Source of the DNA: Halicephalobus mephisto
Lineage: Eukaryota; Nematoda; Chromadorea; Rhabditida; Panagrolaimidae
Assembly: GCA_009193035.1 (NCBI GenBank)
Contig: SWDT01000001.1
Span: forward strand, 1,860,001 to 1,924,000
DNA: 64,000 nt
Direction of reading: 5' to 3'
Numbering within the stretch: the first letter of the stretch is position 1; each line of letters opens with the position of its first letter. The notes below the pieces were generated by a model. That model saw only the letters and a list, made by a program, of their open reading frames with translations. It was not told the DNA's origin and searched no databases. The translations under genes and the position numbers were made by a program. Positions 12,401 to 24,383 of the stretch are shown here, one piece after another.

Positions 12401-13363
12401 CAACTTTGTATAATTTAGGCCAAAATTTCAACTTCTCGTGAATGTAACAGGTTCAGGGGCATATTATGCGGAAAGAGCATATTACGGTTCCGAATTACTC
12501 GATGATTCTGGTGTAGCAGTTATGAGATTCGAGGCCCCATTACTTTTCAACAATTGTTCCCAGTTCAAGAGAGATGTGTTTTCTGTCGCTGACAATATTA
12601 AAGGGTTTGGCCAAAGAACAATGCAAAAGGCAACGAAATTATTTCAGACAAATCCTGGGGGTCGGAATAGGGACTCGGACGGGAAGTATGAAGTCTGCCA
12701 ATGCTGCCTCTTTGGCGGGAATCACGAAAGACATCCCAATGAGGTCGACTTTGCTGATATCCGGAGATATCGTTCCTAACTACGACACTATCTCTGCAGA
12801 TACCACTTTGACAAAAGTCGTAATTATCGATTTCTCGTCCATTACAATAACAGATGTTTCGGGTCTTGAAACGATGGTTGAGATCTATTCAGAACTCGCC
12901 GAACGAAAAGTCAAATTGCTTTTTGCTTCCGTCAATTGTGGGTGATTTACATGGATTTAAAGTGACATTTGTCAATTCTTTGCAGCAACGATTCGCAACC
13001 GATTCAAAGAAATCGGGGGATATGACATCGTCCCGAAGAGCAACTTCTTCCCGAGCGTTCACGACGCTGTTCTTTATTCGCAACAACTAGGGGGAATGGT
13101 GGCCCCGAGTTTCCATATGAGGTTCCAAGAATATTCAATAATCAATTAAATATAAGCATTCTAGTGTTTCGATGAATGGCTGTCGTGATCTCATAACTTT
13201 ATCCACAGCTACATCCCATCATGATATCGCACAAGGAAACACCAGTGCCGTCACCGAAACCTATCTTGGAGCTTCTCCCCGGCCCTCCTTGCCTGAAGCT
13301 CGATCATCATCCCCTCCTCTTTCACCTACCAAGTTGCGAGCGACAAGTTCTATTGGAAATTAG
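9445..13363 (+). CDS. SLC26-family anion (sulfate/chloride/bicarbonate) transporter with STAS domain
   Basis: Many small exons. The N-terminal half carries the SulP signature region ([11 protein letters not shown], then [20 protein letters not shown] with [15 protein letters not shown]), and multiple hydrophobic segments follow to about 11315. A long intron (~11316-12145) precedes the last membrane segments ([20 protein letters not shown]) and a C-terminal STAS domain (about 12540-13100: [20 protein letters not shown]). The start is uncertain: 9445 ([10 protein letters not shown]) is the first ATG in the open frame, but an upstream exon is possible. At the 3' end the transcript may stop at 13149, or use a 44-bp intron and finish at 13363 with a Ser/Pro-rich tail. 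Substrate cannot be read from sequence. The gene starts only ~300 bp after acdh-11. Confidence 0.87.
11938..12105 (+). repeat. HSE-like 10-bp-periodic array element, copy A (in SLC26 intron)
   Basis: From about 11940 to 12053 the sequence follows a degenerate TTCnnGAAnn pattern with 10-bp spacing (e.g. GGAacTTCctAGAatTTAat, then AGAaaTTTttGAAatTCT). It is followed at 12054 by a tail beginning TGTGTCGAGGTAATTTTG that matches the tails of the three other copies. It lies wholly in an intron ~830 bp long, far longer than the neighbouring ~45-bp introns. Confidence 0.6.
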
Positions 13364-16300
13364 ACACTAATCAAATCAGATTTTGATCGCTGTCAGATTC
13401 GAACTTTACTTTGCTATAGAATCCAAGTTTGCTTCCGTTTTTGTTCAATCATTTTCTTCAAAGTAAAAATGACAAGATAAAGCAAATCGCTTTATGACTT
13501 GCGAAAGCTTCTCCGGGAAATCACCGGAAGTCTTTCGCCCGCGGGGTCTCTTCTGACGGACATTCATCAGACGGAAAAAAAGTCCATAATAGAAAATTTA
13601 TAACTGTGCAGGTTTCAGAAAAAATATCTGGAGCGAGAAAATGATTTCGATAAATTGAGTCATAAATCAAATTTTGATTCTTGGAAATTAGAATTTACGA
13701 CCTCGAAAACAAGTGTGGGCGTCTTTTATTTTGATTAATCTTATAATTCTCCTTCGAATTCTCCAGACAGGACACATTGTCATTTTGAGATAATCACATG
13801 AATGAAACTAATGGAAAGTTACAAATCAAATCATGCCTCCTTCGGAGGAACAAAGCTGATTCAATTCCGTTTTGAATGACTTCCGGCCTTTTTATTCTGG
13901 ATTTACTTTTCCACTGTCTGGAAGGATCGGTAGCCTTCACAAGGACGATCAAGTCAATATCTTTCAAAGATGTTTGTAAAAAATCTGAAATCAGTCCAGA
14001 CAGAGTGGCGCTATCTGGCGACACGATTCTACACTTTCGAAAACAGCTTTATTTTTGTGAAACTCTTTCGTTCATTGTCCTTGACTCTTAAACAAAGATG
14101 GAGTAGTGAGAAAATATTACATCAAAACACTCACCGTATGCCCTCTAGAACGAATTATTTTACGTAAGCATTGACCAGAACTGAATGAAAACTTTTATAT
14201 AATTGAATCAATTATATTCCGAACAACAATGGTAAAATTAGTTATTTTTTGTATTCAAAACTGATTTCAAGTGTTTGAAAGACGAGTTCAAGTTGGTGCT
14301 TTCTATGCATTACGTGCACTTTAGAATTTTACTTCTTTACCGGAAACACTGAAATTGCCTTATAAATTTAAGTTCTCATCTTTTCATAAAAGGAAAGTCT
14401 TGGGAAATAAAAGTTTAATTCTTACAAATGACCATTCACATTAGCGGAATAGTTAGTGCTGTGGTTTCATCTTCCAAACGACACCTTGTTTGAAACCAAT
14501 TCAATTAATCTCACTCGACGTTACAACATTCAAGGCCAATGAAACTCCTTGAGAAGCTGAAATTCTAAATTTCCAAGCAGAAAAAAGAATCACAGCCCCT
14601 TGATTTAGGAGGTCAGTTGATTCAACTTGTCCTCATTTACTGAGTGCCTCCACTCATCTTGTCTTTAAAAATGACCAGAAATTGTGAATCATTTCAATTT
14701 CAAAATCCATTTGTCATTTATTTTTACGAGAAAAGGTGTGAAATTGAAGAATTTTTCTGATTATGCGGTCTTACAAGTTTTTTCGTAAAAACGCCTCCGC
14801 TTACGGAGGTTGAAATGTCCTCTTAAAATAAATGGTGATCGCTGAGGTCAGAATTTTGAACATAGATCATGTATATAAGCAACGTTTCGATTCTAATGTG
14901 GGCAGAAGACCAGCTTTTATTTGTGTTTTTAATCCCATCAAGAGAAAGCTGTTTTCGTTATTCTAAGGGTGTGGTGAATTAGAGTTCCATGATTAATTTA
15001 GTCTTATTTCATGGTTATTCCAACAGAAGTCTTGTTCTCTTAACGATCATCCTGATCTACCGATAAGGTTTCGTTTTTCTGTTGTCTTTTTGGCTTGACA
15101 TTTTGACAAAACGATTCTCCTGCCAAACTTGACATTCTCTATAGTTTTCATAGTTTTACTTGTCAAAGAAAGTATTGTCTTTTCTTTTGTTCTCTAAATA
15201 AGAAGACAGGTAAACTAACAAAAAGTCAGAAACGTCCATTTTATGATGAAAACGGTATAAGTTAACAAGGAAATGACTATCTTGTTTACAACCACAACTC
15301 AACAGTTTTTAGAGGCGAATCTCTGGCACCATTAGACGATAAAATCGAACAAGAGTTGTTTGTCATGATTCCTCTGAATTTACTTCCTTATAGCGATATT
15401 GTCTGTCACAAGGTCGGTGAATAAAGTCTCGGATATTATAATAGCAGTCCTTCTAACTGTAGATGGTTTGTACGTGCATTGGAATTCCCATTAACCTAAA
15501 GAGGAATTCTTTTATCATCAATTTCATAGATTTCCGGTATTCATTTCTACCGGACCTCCCGGGATTGATTGCTATCAGTAATGACCCCATCAACAGAGCT
15601 GATTTATGCGGTCAAATCTTTTTGAAAGAGCAGGAAAGTTTATCTAAATTTCGTAATGAACGAACTCCGTTTTCCGGCTGGACAAACAAGACAGACTTCC
15701 GGCCTGAGGCGGGCTCTAAAGGTCCTCTCAGTTTTCAGAAGATCGTCGTATTTAAAATACGTTGGATTCCTTTGAAGAAATTAAGCGTTAATGAGTTTTT
15801 GCAACGAATCAGCAACATCTCCTTCCGCTCATTAAGAAATACTCATGATAATTAAAACTTCCGTTCACTTTCCGGGAAAATTTCTCAATTTATGTTCTAC
15901 CATTCATTTTTTTTACTCTGGGAAGATTCGTGGCACGTGGTGGAGGGCGTAATAACAAAGCCCTGCCTCCATCATCTTGGCTTTCCCTATAAAAGGAAAG
16001 ACTGCCTCTCATCAGATGAGATCGGAGTGTGCCTGTCAGCACTTCTTCATTTTTCCCTTCTGTCTGGAGGATGAGTAATCTTCGTCGCACACTTTAGAGG
16101 GAAACCTTAGACTTTTCGGTTTTGATCAGAATCAAGGCTATTCTTTCTCTCAATAGACCGACATTCATTTATTTTCTTTTTCCTTTAGCGGAAATAATGA
16201 TCATGTTAGCCGTTCTTTTATTACACTTTATTAAAACAGCGACAGCAGTTGAACCTGTCTTCTTTTGACATCTCGAGGACAAATCAACTGTCTGCTCCTA

Positions 16301-16827
16301 TGTCCTTTGCTCGCCTCAGGCTTGCTGACCTTTCTCCTTTCTTTCTCATGGCTCCTCCTTGAAACTCCAGTATATCAGTTGCGACTTCCGATGGCGATTA
16401 ATCATTTGCATCCACGATCTTCATGTCTCTGCTGCTTCACGGGGATAACTTTGATATTATCACAGACACAAAAAGTAGCATGTCAGAAGTCTCTTACATC
16501 GTGATGAAAGTAGGCGGTTAGCAAGTCCATCGGTCAAGACCGGTTGTTGTAATCGGGAAGGGGGTGTGATCGATGCAGAAACGGAAAGATGCGCAGTGTC
16601 GAGGCCAGTTGATGTCGGTAAATGACGCTACTGCCAATGCCGGGTTCAGAATCTCTACCTGATGCCTTGTCCTAAGGCTTCCCCGTTGTGTCCTTTGTCC
16701 CTCCGCGATTATTCTCGATGATTATTGACGATTTTCTAGAAATTCAGTTTCAGTTTGTGATATCTTCACTCGCTCAGATATTGTGGTCACAGCACGCTTG
16801 AAGTGATTCCAAGCAATTGCTCGTAAA
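13364..16827. other. 3.5-kb intergenic region upstream of lon-1
   Basis: No gene I can support. The longest ORF (15463-15855, 130 codons, +) has no recognisable domain or splice context. The region is unusually large for this window and contains short foldbacks (13501-13537, 13835-13848, 14793-14808). It probably holds distal lon-1 regulatory sequence. Confidence 0.45.
13501..13537. repeat. Imperfect inverted repeat (hairpin)
   Basis: Left arm GCGAAAGCTTCTCCGG and right arm CCGGAAGTCTTTCGC pair over about 14 bp with single-base bulges around a 7-nt loop (gaaatca). No poly-T or other transcript signal fixes its role. It lies about 140 bp past the SLC26 stop and could be a 3' UTR structure or a small foldback element. 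Confidence 0.5.
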
Positions 16828-18973
16828 ATGGCTTATTCTGCCCTTTTCTTCGTAATCCTGGTTACAACGGTCCTCTCCGTGAGCGGCTTCACCATCAAAA
16901 CTCTTATAGGTGAAGCTCTGGTTTCACACAGTGGCCCAACTAACGCTTTATATGGACATGAAAGATTCTACGACGAACCTCATGACGAACATGACCGTGC
17001 TAAGAGAGGGATCTACTACAATCGGTTCAACAACTGGAATAATAACTTCAAGAATAATCAATGGCCTGATCTGAGGATTGCTTCCGAACCTCCAAACGAC
17101 TATTTGAAGATGTGGATCACCAGCGAACACAACCGATATCGACAACTCGTGAGTTTGTTGATCTCTTACTTAGATTATTACAGTATTCAGGTCCCAGCCA
17201 CGAACATGAGAATGCTCTATTGGTCCGAGGAGTTAGCAGCTAGTGCTCAGAGGCACGCTGATCGTTGTGACTTTAGACATTCCAGAGATCGAGTAAACGT
17301 CGGGGAAAACATTTGGGCTGCCCCCTACGCCAATTATTCGGACGCTATTACTCGGTGGTTCCAGGAGGTTAATAACCCTTGGTGTGGATGCAACCATGCT
17401 TACAAGCATTGCTGTGGACATTATATTCAAGTAGGTTTTTGGTTTTTTAAAACGGATTCAGTTTGCATCTTCAAAATCGTCAGCTCGTTTTCCAATCAAA
17501 AGGTCGTAAATAGGTTAATTAGTAGGCAAATTTGGAGGTGTTACGGTGAAAATCACTTTAATGTTCCCGACAATCTCTAATCCTCGCAATCTTTGATTGT
17601 TTTAACCGATTTATTGTTTACTATTATCTTAATGTCCATTGTCCCTCCCCTCTAACAAAAAATACCATCAATTTAATTGCAGTTCTTTATCAGATTTTGT
17701 TTTCCCTACCGTTTTATGGCGTTTAAAGATTGTAATTACAATTGAAATGGCTAAGAATCAAGTAACGCTTGATTTATGACATTGAGTTTGTCCATAAGTA
17801 GCCATAACGACTGATAGTCTGATTCCTGCCTGACCAAGTGCGTCTGTTCCCCTAAGGCTGGGCATGAACCGACCTTGAGAACAATGTCTTGGGCTGCTCA
17901 TTTGTAGACTTTGTTTCCTCGCCTTCGGTAATGGGAGTCGCCCAACCGCGCCCGCGGGCAGTGACGGTCGGAACAACTTCCGGCGACGGCAGCAATGACA
18001 CGTCAGGGGTACCAGAAGAATCGCCAGTTGATCGTTCTGTTTATTGACTTGGGTTACAGGAGATTCATTGAAAGACTGCATTCAAACGGAAAACGAGAAA
18101 AAGTTGCAATTTCTATTACGAGGGAAAGCCTCGAAAAATACAGTACTCATGGGCAGTTTTCAGGTCGTATGGGCCGAGACAAACCTAGTCGGATGTGGGT
18201 TCTCAAGATGCCGAGACATTTGGGGAATCTCCGGAAGAGGCCACAGAAACGTTTTCGTATGCCACTACAACCCCCAAGGAAACACGGTATTCGTAAATGG
18301 AAATGGACAGCTTTACGCGGTCAGTAGATGCCTGATTAATTACTAATTAATCCGCAATTGCAACTCCCCGTGAGATCTACAGAAGTAGAAAGTGGCGAGA
18401 CTAAAGGTGGAAGGAGTCTCGATGAGAAAAAAGCTCCACATTTATGTTGCAAATAACGCTTGACAGCGAATAGTCGCTTCTGCGTGTGTATTTTTGCTGT
18501 GTGCCATTTTTAATTACAGTAACAGACAGAATCAAAACTAACTAGATTCTGCTCTTTTCGGACAAAAATGATTGATTAACATCATCGAGACTAAATCCAT
18601 CTTTTATTTTTATTTTGCTTGTTTGATCTCAGCGGGGGTTGCCTCGACTGTTTACTGTAGTATTTAGTATTTTCAGGTCCCCGCGTTTCAATGGGCCACG
18701 GGCGATAAGGCCAGGTGCAGCGAATGTCCTTCTGATGCCCCTGGGTGCCACAAAGGGCTCTGCTACAAGCCTGCCCCGACGAACAAGCAACCGGCGGAGC
18801 AATCTCAGAACGAAAACGTTCAAGAAGACCAGACAACGACGACTTCTCCCGAGAACTCAAATCAATCACAAGAACAAGTTTCCGCCAGCAGGTCATTCCG
18901 GGAGAACGACCGCAGGTCCTACGAAGAAAAGGCCTACAGGAACCCCCAATCAACCAATAATATCCGTCGATAA
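16828..18973 (+). CDS. lon-1: LON-1-like secreted CAP/SCP-domain protein
   Basis: Exons 16828-17148, 17191-17430, 18164-18319 and 18677-18973 join cleanly and encode 337 aa. A signal peptide (first ~20 residues, LFFVILVTTVLSVSGF) leads to a conserved linker (EALVSHSGPTN, KRGIYYN), then the CAP domain: EHNRYRQL, MLYWSEELAASAQRHADRCD, NVGENIWAAPY, HYIQVVWAETNLVGCGFSRC and NVFVCHYNPQGN. A Cys-rich hinge (ARCSECPSDAPGCHKGLCY) and a polar Thr/Gln/Asn tail end the protein. These segments match C. elegans LON-1, as I recall it, closely. LON-1 is a hypodermal negative regulator of body size downstream of BMP (DBL-1/SMA) signalling. Intron 2 is 733 bp. Confidence 0.93.
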
Positions 18974-21924
18974 CTGCAATTAGAAAATCACCACCAATAT
19001 TTTTTGATCAATGCCGAGTCTGAATTAATCCCAGCCATAGACTTGAATGCGAAGAGCATCAGTCCGCAAAACTGTCTTTACACTAGGGTTTACTTTGTAA
19101 GACTACTTTTGACGAATCTAATGAGCAATGATTGCGTTTCTCAATAACTACCTACGTATTTTCCCTTGTTCTTTAGACAAGATCACTGTGCGCAAATATT
19201 TGAGAAGTGTGAACGGCACTTTCCACCGTATAAATTTGAAAAATCATACTGTCCTTTAGATTACGTTTATATCGTTGTATGTTGTGGTTCTCTGGAATGT
19301 GTATTATTTGTTCAAGCTTCTTCACACTTACATGTACATAAACTGCGCAACGTGATTCGTTGTTGAGATTTTGCAACAAGAAAATTGATTAATTTCTCCG
19401 GCAATTCTCAGGTTCTCTTCTTTTACAAAACTGGACAAGGGAACCGTCAGTTTTCCTTTTTTCTGTCCTCGTTTCGCTGTTCTCTCGACGGTTTTTAATT
19501 AATCAAAAACGACTTGTACTCACGTATGCGAAGACTGAACAACAGACGCATATTCATCACAGATTTAGTATGAACTTCATGGTTAGATATTGGCTTCTTT
19601 TAAGCAATAAATTATCCCACGTTAGTTCCCTTCCATCAATTATCAGGTTTTCAAGAATTGAAATCGTAAGCACAGAAAGATTAATTGTCCGTCGTCGCCG
19701 GAAATTACAAAAAGTCTATTCTGTTTACATACTTTCATTAATTTCCAAGATAATTTATGAAATGGTTAGTATCCCTGGAGAAATATAAGAACATTAACAG
19801 AAAGAGAAACGGTCATGAAGAAATACGGAAATACGTCACTTGAGAGATTTTTACGACTAAATTTCTCTGAAGGGGACTTTTAAAGCGGAATAATCCAAGT
19901 ATCTTTTCTAATTTAATGGATTTTACTGAAGAATACTGTAGTACGTGTAGCGGGGATAACCTACATTTTTCTGGAAGTTCAACAGAATCATCAGATTTCT
20001 CATTTGTTCGTTAAGATTTATTATTTTTCAGCCAAGAAGAATCATATCTATAAATTCTTCTTTATACTCCAGGAGAAAGTAAAGTTTGCTGATGAAAGAG
20101 TATTAGATGTTTAGGGGAAGAATATTAGTTTTTATAATTCCCGTTTATCTTCTTGGTGGAATAAATGCAGTATGTATAAGGTATTTATATATTATGCATC
20201 ATTGTAATACTTTGTTGGGATGGGTATTTGTATCCAACCTTGGGAATTACTCCTTCAACACGTTTACTAACTTGATTTCAGAGTCTATTAGGCAACAAAA
20301 CCTTAACAGCCAGAACCAAGATGCAAAAAGATCTGAATCTTATTAAATAATATATCCAGATCTACTCTTCCGTACTTGCATTCTTCAGGAGTTTTCAGTT
20401 GTTATATTTGATAAACGATATCTTTGTTACATACACTCCCTACCTTAAACCTTAAGAACTTAACATCCATGAGTAATCTGTTTCGTTCAATCTTTTAAAG
20501 TTTCGTTGTTTTATAACTTCTACCACAGTTTTGAAGTCAATGAAGATAAGTAAGAAATTAAGCTCGAAAGTTGGTCATAAAGTTCATATAAATTTTTTTA
20601 ACATACATTCTATAATTAGTACTGAATAACAGATGGAACCTTCACAGAAAACGTTAATCAGTTCCAGATCCAGTTGAAAAGATATGTAGAATAAGCATTA
20701 ATGATGAGGAAAAAGGGGCTAAACTGCCCCATAGAGGAAATTCAGCAACTCCTGAAGAACAGAAGCTACATGGCTTCACGGACCAACCTTACTGAATTTA
20801 TCAAACTATGAAAGATGACTATATAAGGGGTTTCAAAGAATTATGATGCATTTTAGATGAACACATTTTTAGGGTTTATAGAAAAAAGACAAAGTGCAGA
20901 AAACAACAACGAGGATATCGAAGGGAAAACAAGGAACACGACTAATTAAGTGAATCAATCTGGCACCGTGATGCAAAGAGTTTTACTCAAACTTATTGAT
21001 CCCTAGAAAGATTCTATTCGAAGTACACAATCTAAAGGGAAATATTCCTGGAGTTCTTCCACTAAAAATCTGTAAAACTGTGAGATGCTTCAAATCAGAC
21101 AATATCACAAACGAAGTACTAAAAGCAGAAAGATAAACTGTGAAAATTGTAAATTTTATTTTTTTAATGACTGTCTGCAGTAGGAAGATATATAGGATTA
21201 GTGAGAGAAACTTACCATCTTATGGTGAAGATATTTGTGAAGGAATTGGGAGAAAGCTATTAAATTGTCACTAAATACTTATATACAATATAAGATATTC
21301 AAAAAAGTAGATAAATGAACCCTATGAATACCCTGGGAGCATTTATAGAATTTCCAAGTGTCCAAAACCATGAATATAAGATATTTAGAAAAATCTGAAA
21401 ATTTGTATTATTTTGTGATAATACTCGTTTCTAAATTTTACAATGATTTAATATTCCGTTCATTTAACCATAAGATCAATAAACAGCGTGAAAAGACTTT
21501 CAAAATCAGCTATCAGTCGTGGATAAATGTCGAGAAGTACTATTTTGTATAAACAAATTAAATTTCCTTTGTGAGATGATAACGATTGGCTAAAATCCAC
21601 TTTGTGTAGAAAATAGTCTACATATAATCGATTCCATCATGTCTCTAAATCAGATTCTTTATTTGAACAAAGAGAATCATAACAATTAATAAATGCATTA
21701 ATTATTGACTCTGGATTATTTCAATCACTCTGAAATTATTATCTTTGGAGGAAGACAATGTGGAATCAAAATTGTTCAATAATACCCACTAGATTTTAAA
21801 CCACTTTAAGAAAACAAAAGTAACTGTCAGAAATAACTTCTTATGCAGTAAATAAAGGATAATAAAGATACTTTACACCATTTATTAGCAGAAATCTCAC
21901 TTCTGTTATAAAACTGTCCTCAAG
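18974..21924. other. AT-rich intergenic region downstream of lon-1
   Basis: No well-supported gene; only the small candidate at 20107-20350 deserves mention. Other ORFs here are short and of AT-rich random composition. Confidence 0.4.
20107..20350 (+). CDS. Possible small secreted peptide (two exons)
   Basis: An ATG at 20107 opens a 21-residue signal-peptide-like segment (MFRGRILVFIIPVYLLGGIN, then A). A good donor, GCA|GTATGT at about 20169, and an acceptor, TTGATTTCAG at about 20280, keep the frame and add SLLGNKTLTARTKMQKDLNL then IK and a stop at 20348-20350, giving about 43 aa. No family recognised. The intron (~111 bp) is longer than typical here. Evidence is the signal peptide plus the in-frame splice only. 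Confidence 0.3.
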
Positions 21925-22424
21925 TCAAGCAATAATTGGAAGTCCATCTTCCTGCCCATAATCTCCTCTATGGTAGAAGGAGCTAAAGATGCTAAGTCTG
22001 GGAATATATCTAATGATCCATGCACAAGTACGATCCAAAAGTTCATCCTTAATAATTTTGACCTCGTCAAAAAAAGCGTAACAAGTAGTAATGGCATTCT
22101 GCCAGCTTCTTCGGAAGTAACTTTCTTCATTATGGTAAAAGTAGGAATGTATAACCATAAAAATTATCAAAAAAATAAAAATCCCATAGAAGATCCCAAT
22201 AACAGCGGTAATAGTCATCTTAAAAAATCTGAAGGTAGAAAACTCAATTAAAATTTGAATTAAATTGAAGGAGAAATCGATAAAATTGTAAATGCAAAAT
22301 AATGTCCAATGGCCAACACAAAACAAAGGTTAGTTGAAAATATCGGACAGCTTGTTCTGCTTGATCGGATTGAGACTTCAACGAAAAGCAGACAAGGAAC
22401 AAGACTGTCTTTTGCCAGAAAGTC
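21925..22424 (-). CDS. Hypothetical small membrane protein
   Basis: On the minus strand an ATG at 22424 starts MTFWQKTVLFLVCFSLKSQS, a plausible signal peptide. A ~97-bp intron with a GTGTTGG donor and a TTCTACCTTCAG acceptor restores the frame into FFKMTITAVIGIFYGIFIFL, a strong transmembrane helix. About 70 mostly soluble residues follow (FRRSWQNAITTCYAFFDEV and onwards) to a stop at 21925. No family recognised. A weakly similar TM stretch occurs at 25350-25700 on the other strand. Confidence 0.35.
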
Positions 22425-22693
22425 ATCTTAGGACTAAAAATCAACTGCAAGATACGATCATCTGATTTTTGCGGAAAACGAACATTATTGGGGAACAGCC
22501 AATATTTTAGGACAAAGAATTCATTGTTCCGAAAATAAGATTAAAAAAGTATGTTTTACTCAGATGGTATTTTTGAATCATTGGAATGGAACAACATTTT
22601 AAAATACATTTATGAATTCAAAAAGTAATGAAATCAACATGTCTTTATTCATAGTTCGATTTTCTTCAAATTTGTGCATACAATCATTGAATT

Positions 22694-24383
22694 TTAATCA
22701 TAGTCATCAGCAATATTGAGGAAGTTTCCGATTGTTGGGAAATGTACTGCTGAGAACCCATCAGTACCGCCCACTCCTGCGGCGGGAACGGCCCAGTGAG
22801 CACCCCAAGTGATCTGACCTGATAGCCAGTCGACACCTACAGATTCTGGATGATAATACCACTTGTTGGCGTGATCTCTGTTGTGAGGGTCGTCGGGATT
22901 GGGTTCCCAAAGACCGGGTTTAGAGAAGGGTGATCTTGATCTCGGCCGAAAGAGGACTCCATTATTATTAGTGTATCCATCAAATTGATGGAAGTTGTCT
23001 CCCTGGAAGGCAGCATCCGTAGGGACAACGGGTGATTGTGGAATCTGTCTCGCCCTTTATAAGTATAATTAGTAAATGAAATGCAATAATAACCAACTTG
23101 GGACTGATATTGTGGTCTCGCAGGAACTTCTCCTTTGTCGCCTCAAATGGGTCAGGGGGACTCGTCTGCTTGTTGACTAGCTGCTTTGCTTTCTCAGGTC
23201 TTACGGGACTGGTCAATTCCCCCTTGGTGACAGGACCGGCTAATCCTCCTCTCCCAACAGGACTACTGAAGCCGCCAGGCGTGGCTCCCCCGAAGCTACC
23301 CGTTCTTGGAGGAGCTAATCCAGCGACGGTTTTTCCTTTTTCGGCCTTGGAGTACACAAATTGAGAAGCATAGTGGTACTGTTGATACTTAGGACATCCA
23401 TAATACCACAATCTACACGTATTCAAGAAGAACGGAATCGGAGGAGGGTTGCAGAACCTCTGAACGACGGGGTAAATGTAGTCGCATTTACACTCTGCTG
23501 TACAGTGTTTGTAGATTCGATGGTCACAGTCTGGGGTACACGGTCTGGCCTTCTTCAGTGCTGCTAACTTCTTCTCTGCTTCGATTTCTTCAGGACTCTG
23601 TTGAATGTGGGAAATATCAGGGAAGTCAGAACTTCCACCCGAAGATGAAGAAGAAAGAGCCGGTAGTGTAAAGGACTGTTTTGGACTAAAGTAATTCTCC
23701 TTGAAAAGAAAGTTACAGTAATAACTCACATCTGTGCGGTCTTATCTGGGCAGTTGATTTCATAACTAGGACAGAATTTGTACAAATGTTCTTTCAAACT
23801 CGGGACCTTATCTATGGAATCCCCACAGTAATAAGCGTAATTTTCGTAATACTTTTCGCAGTATACTTCTACCCTGGAACCTTCCCCGGCAGGAGCCTTG
23901 ACAAAGTGACCAGTTCTGGAAAACACAGAATCATCGATTTCTTCTCTGTTTTTGCTGCTTTCGTGGCTTTCGAAATCAACCTAAAATTTCATCTTGGGAT
24001 TTACGATTATAGAAAAGAGCTAAACCAAATCTTCATCCAATTTGAAATTATCTTCTTCACTAAATGGATTTCTGACTTTCTTTGTCTGTTCAGCTAGTTG
24101 TCGAAGAAGGATGAATTCAGATCTGGTTATATTCCCGGGTAGTGTTTTTGACGACAATTCGGATTTCAAGAGAGGTGGCAAAGGAGGAAGTTGCTTTTGA
24201 TTATTTTTGGTTTCCGGAGGACAGATTTTCAATTTTGGATTTCTCTTGCAAGCGATTTCGATCAAGTTCGACATACTGGCTCCTGAAGCGATTTAATTTA
24301 AAAGATTTAACTTACTTAAACAAACCATGAGAATCGTTGAGGATACAGAAGAGCAGTAACAGTAGGAAGAGTAATTGTTTCAT
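22694..24383 (-). CDS. Secreted Cys-rich protein of unknown function
   Basis: Start at 24383: a clear signal peptide (MKQLLFLLLLLFCILNDSHG). Further exons lie at about 24280-24026, 23980-23730, 23685-~23099 and ~23060-22694, with introns near 45 bp. The 23980-23730 and 23685 junctions preserve frame. Cysteine pairs are scattered through the middle (KICPP, YCEKYYENYAYYCGD, KFCPSYEINCPDK, RPCTPDCDHRIYKHCTAECK, YGCPKYQQYHYASQF), followed by a Gly/Pro/Thr-rich linker and a distinctive C-terminus (WYYHPESVGVDWLSGQITWG, then AHWAVPAAGVGGTDGFSAVH, ending IADDYD). The whole looks extracellular. I do not recognise the family; the ordered C-terminal block is the best search query. The junction of exon 1 to 2 is the least certain. 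Confidence 0.72.

Noticed and set aside
15463..15855. 130-codon ORF upstream of lon-1
   Set aside because: No domain, no signal peptide and no splice partners; low-information AT-rich composition. Kept only as a note in the intergenic entry.
23098..23567. Plus-strand ORFs over the secreted gene
   Set aside because: They are antisense shadows of the Cys-rich gene, which has a signal peptide and consistent splice phases.
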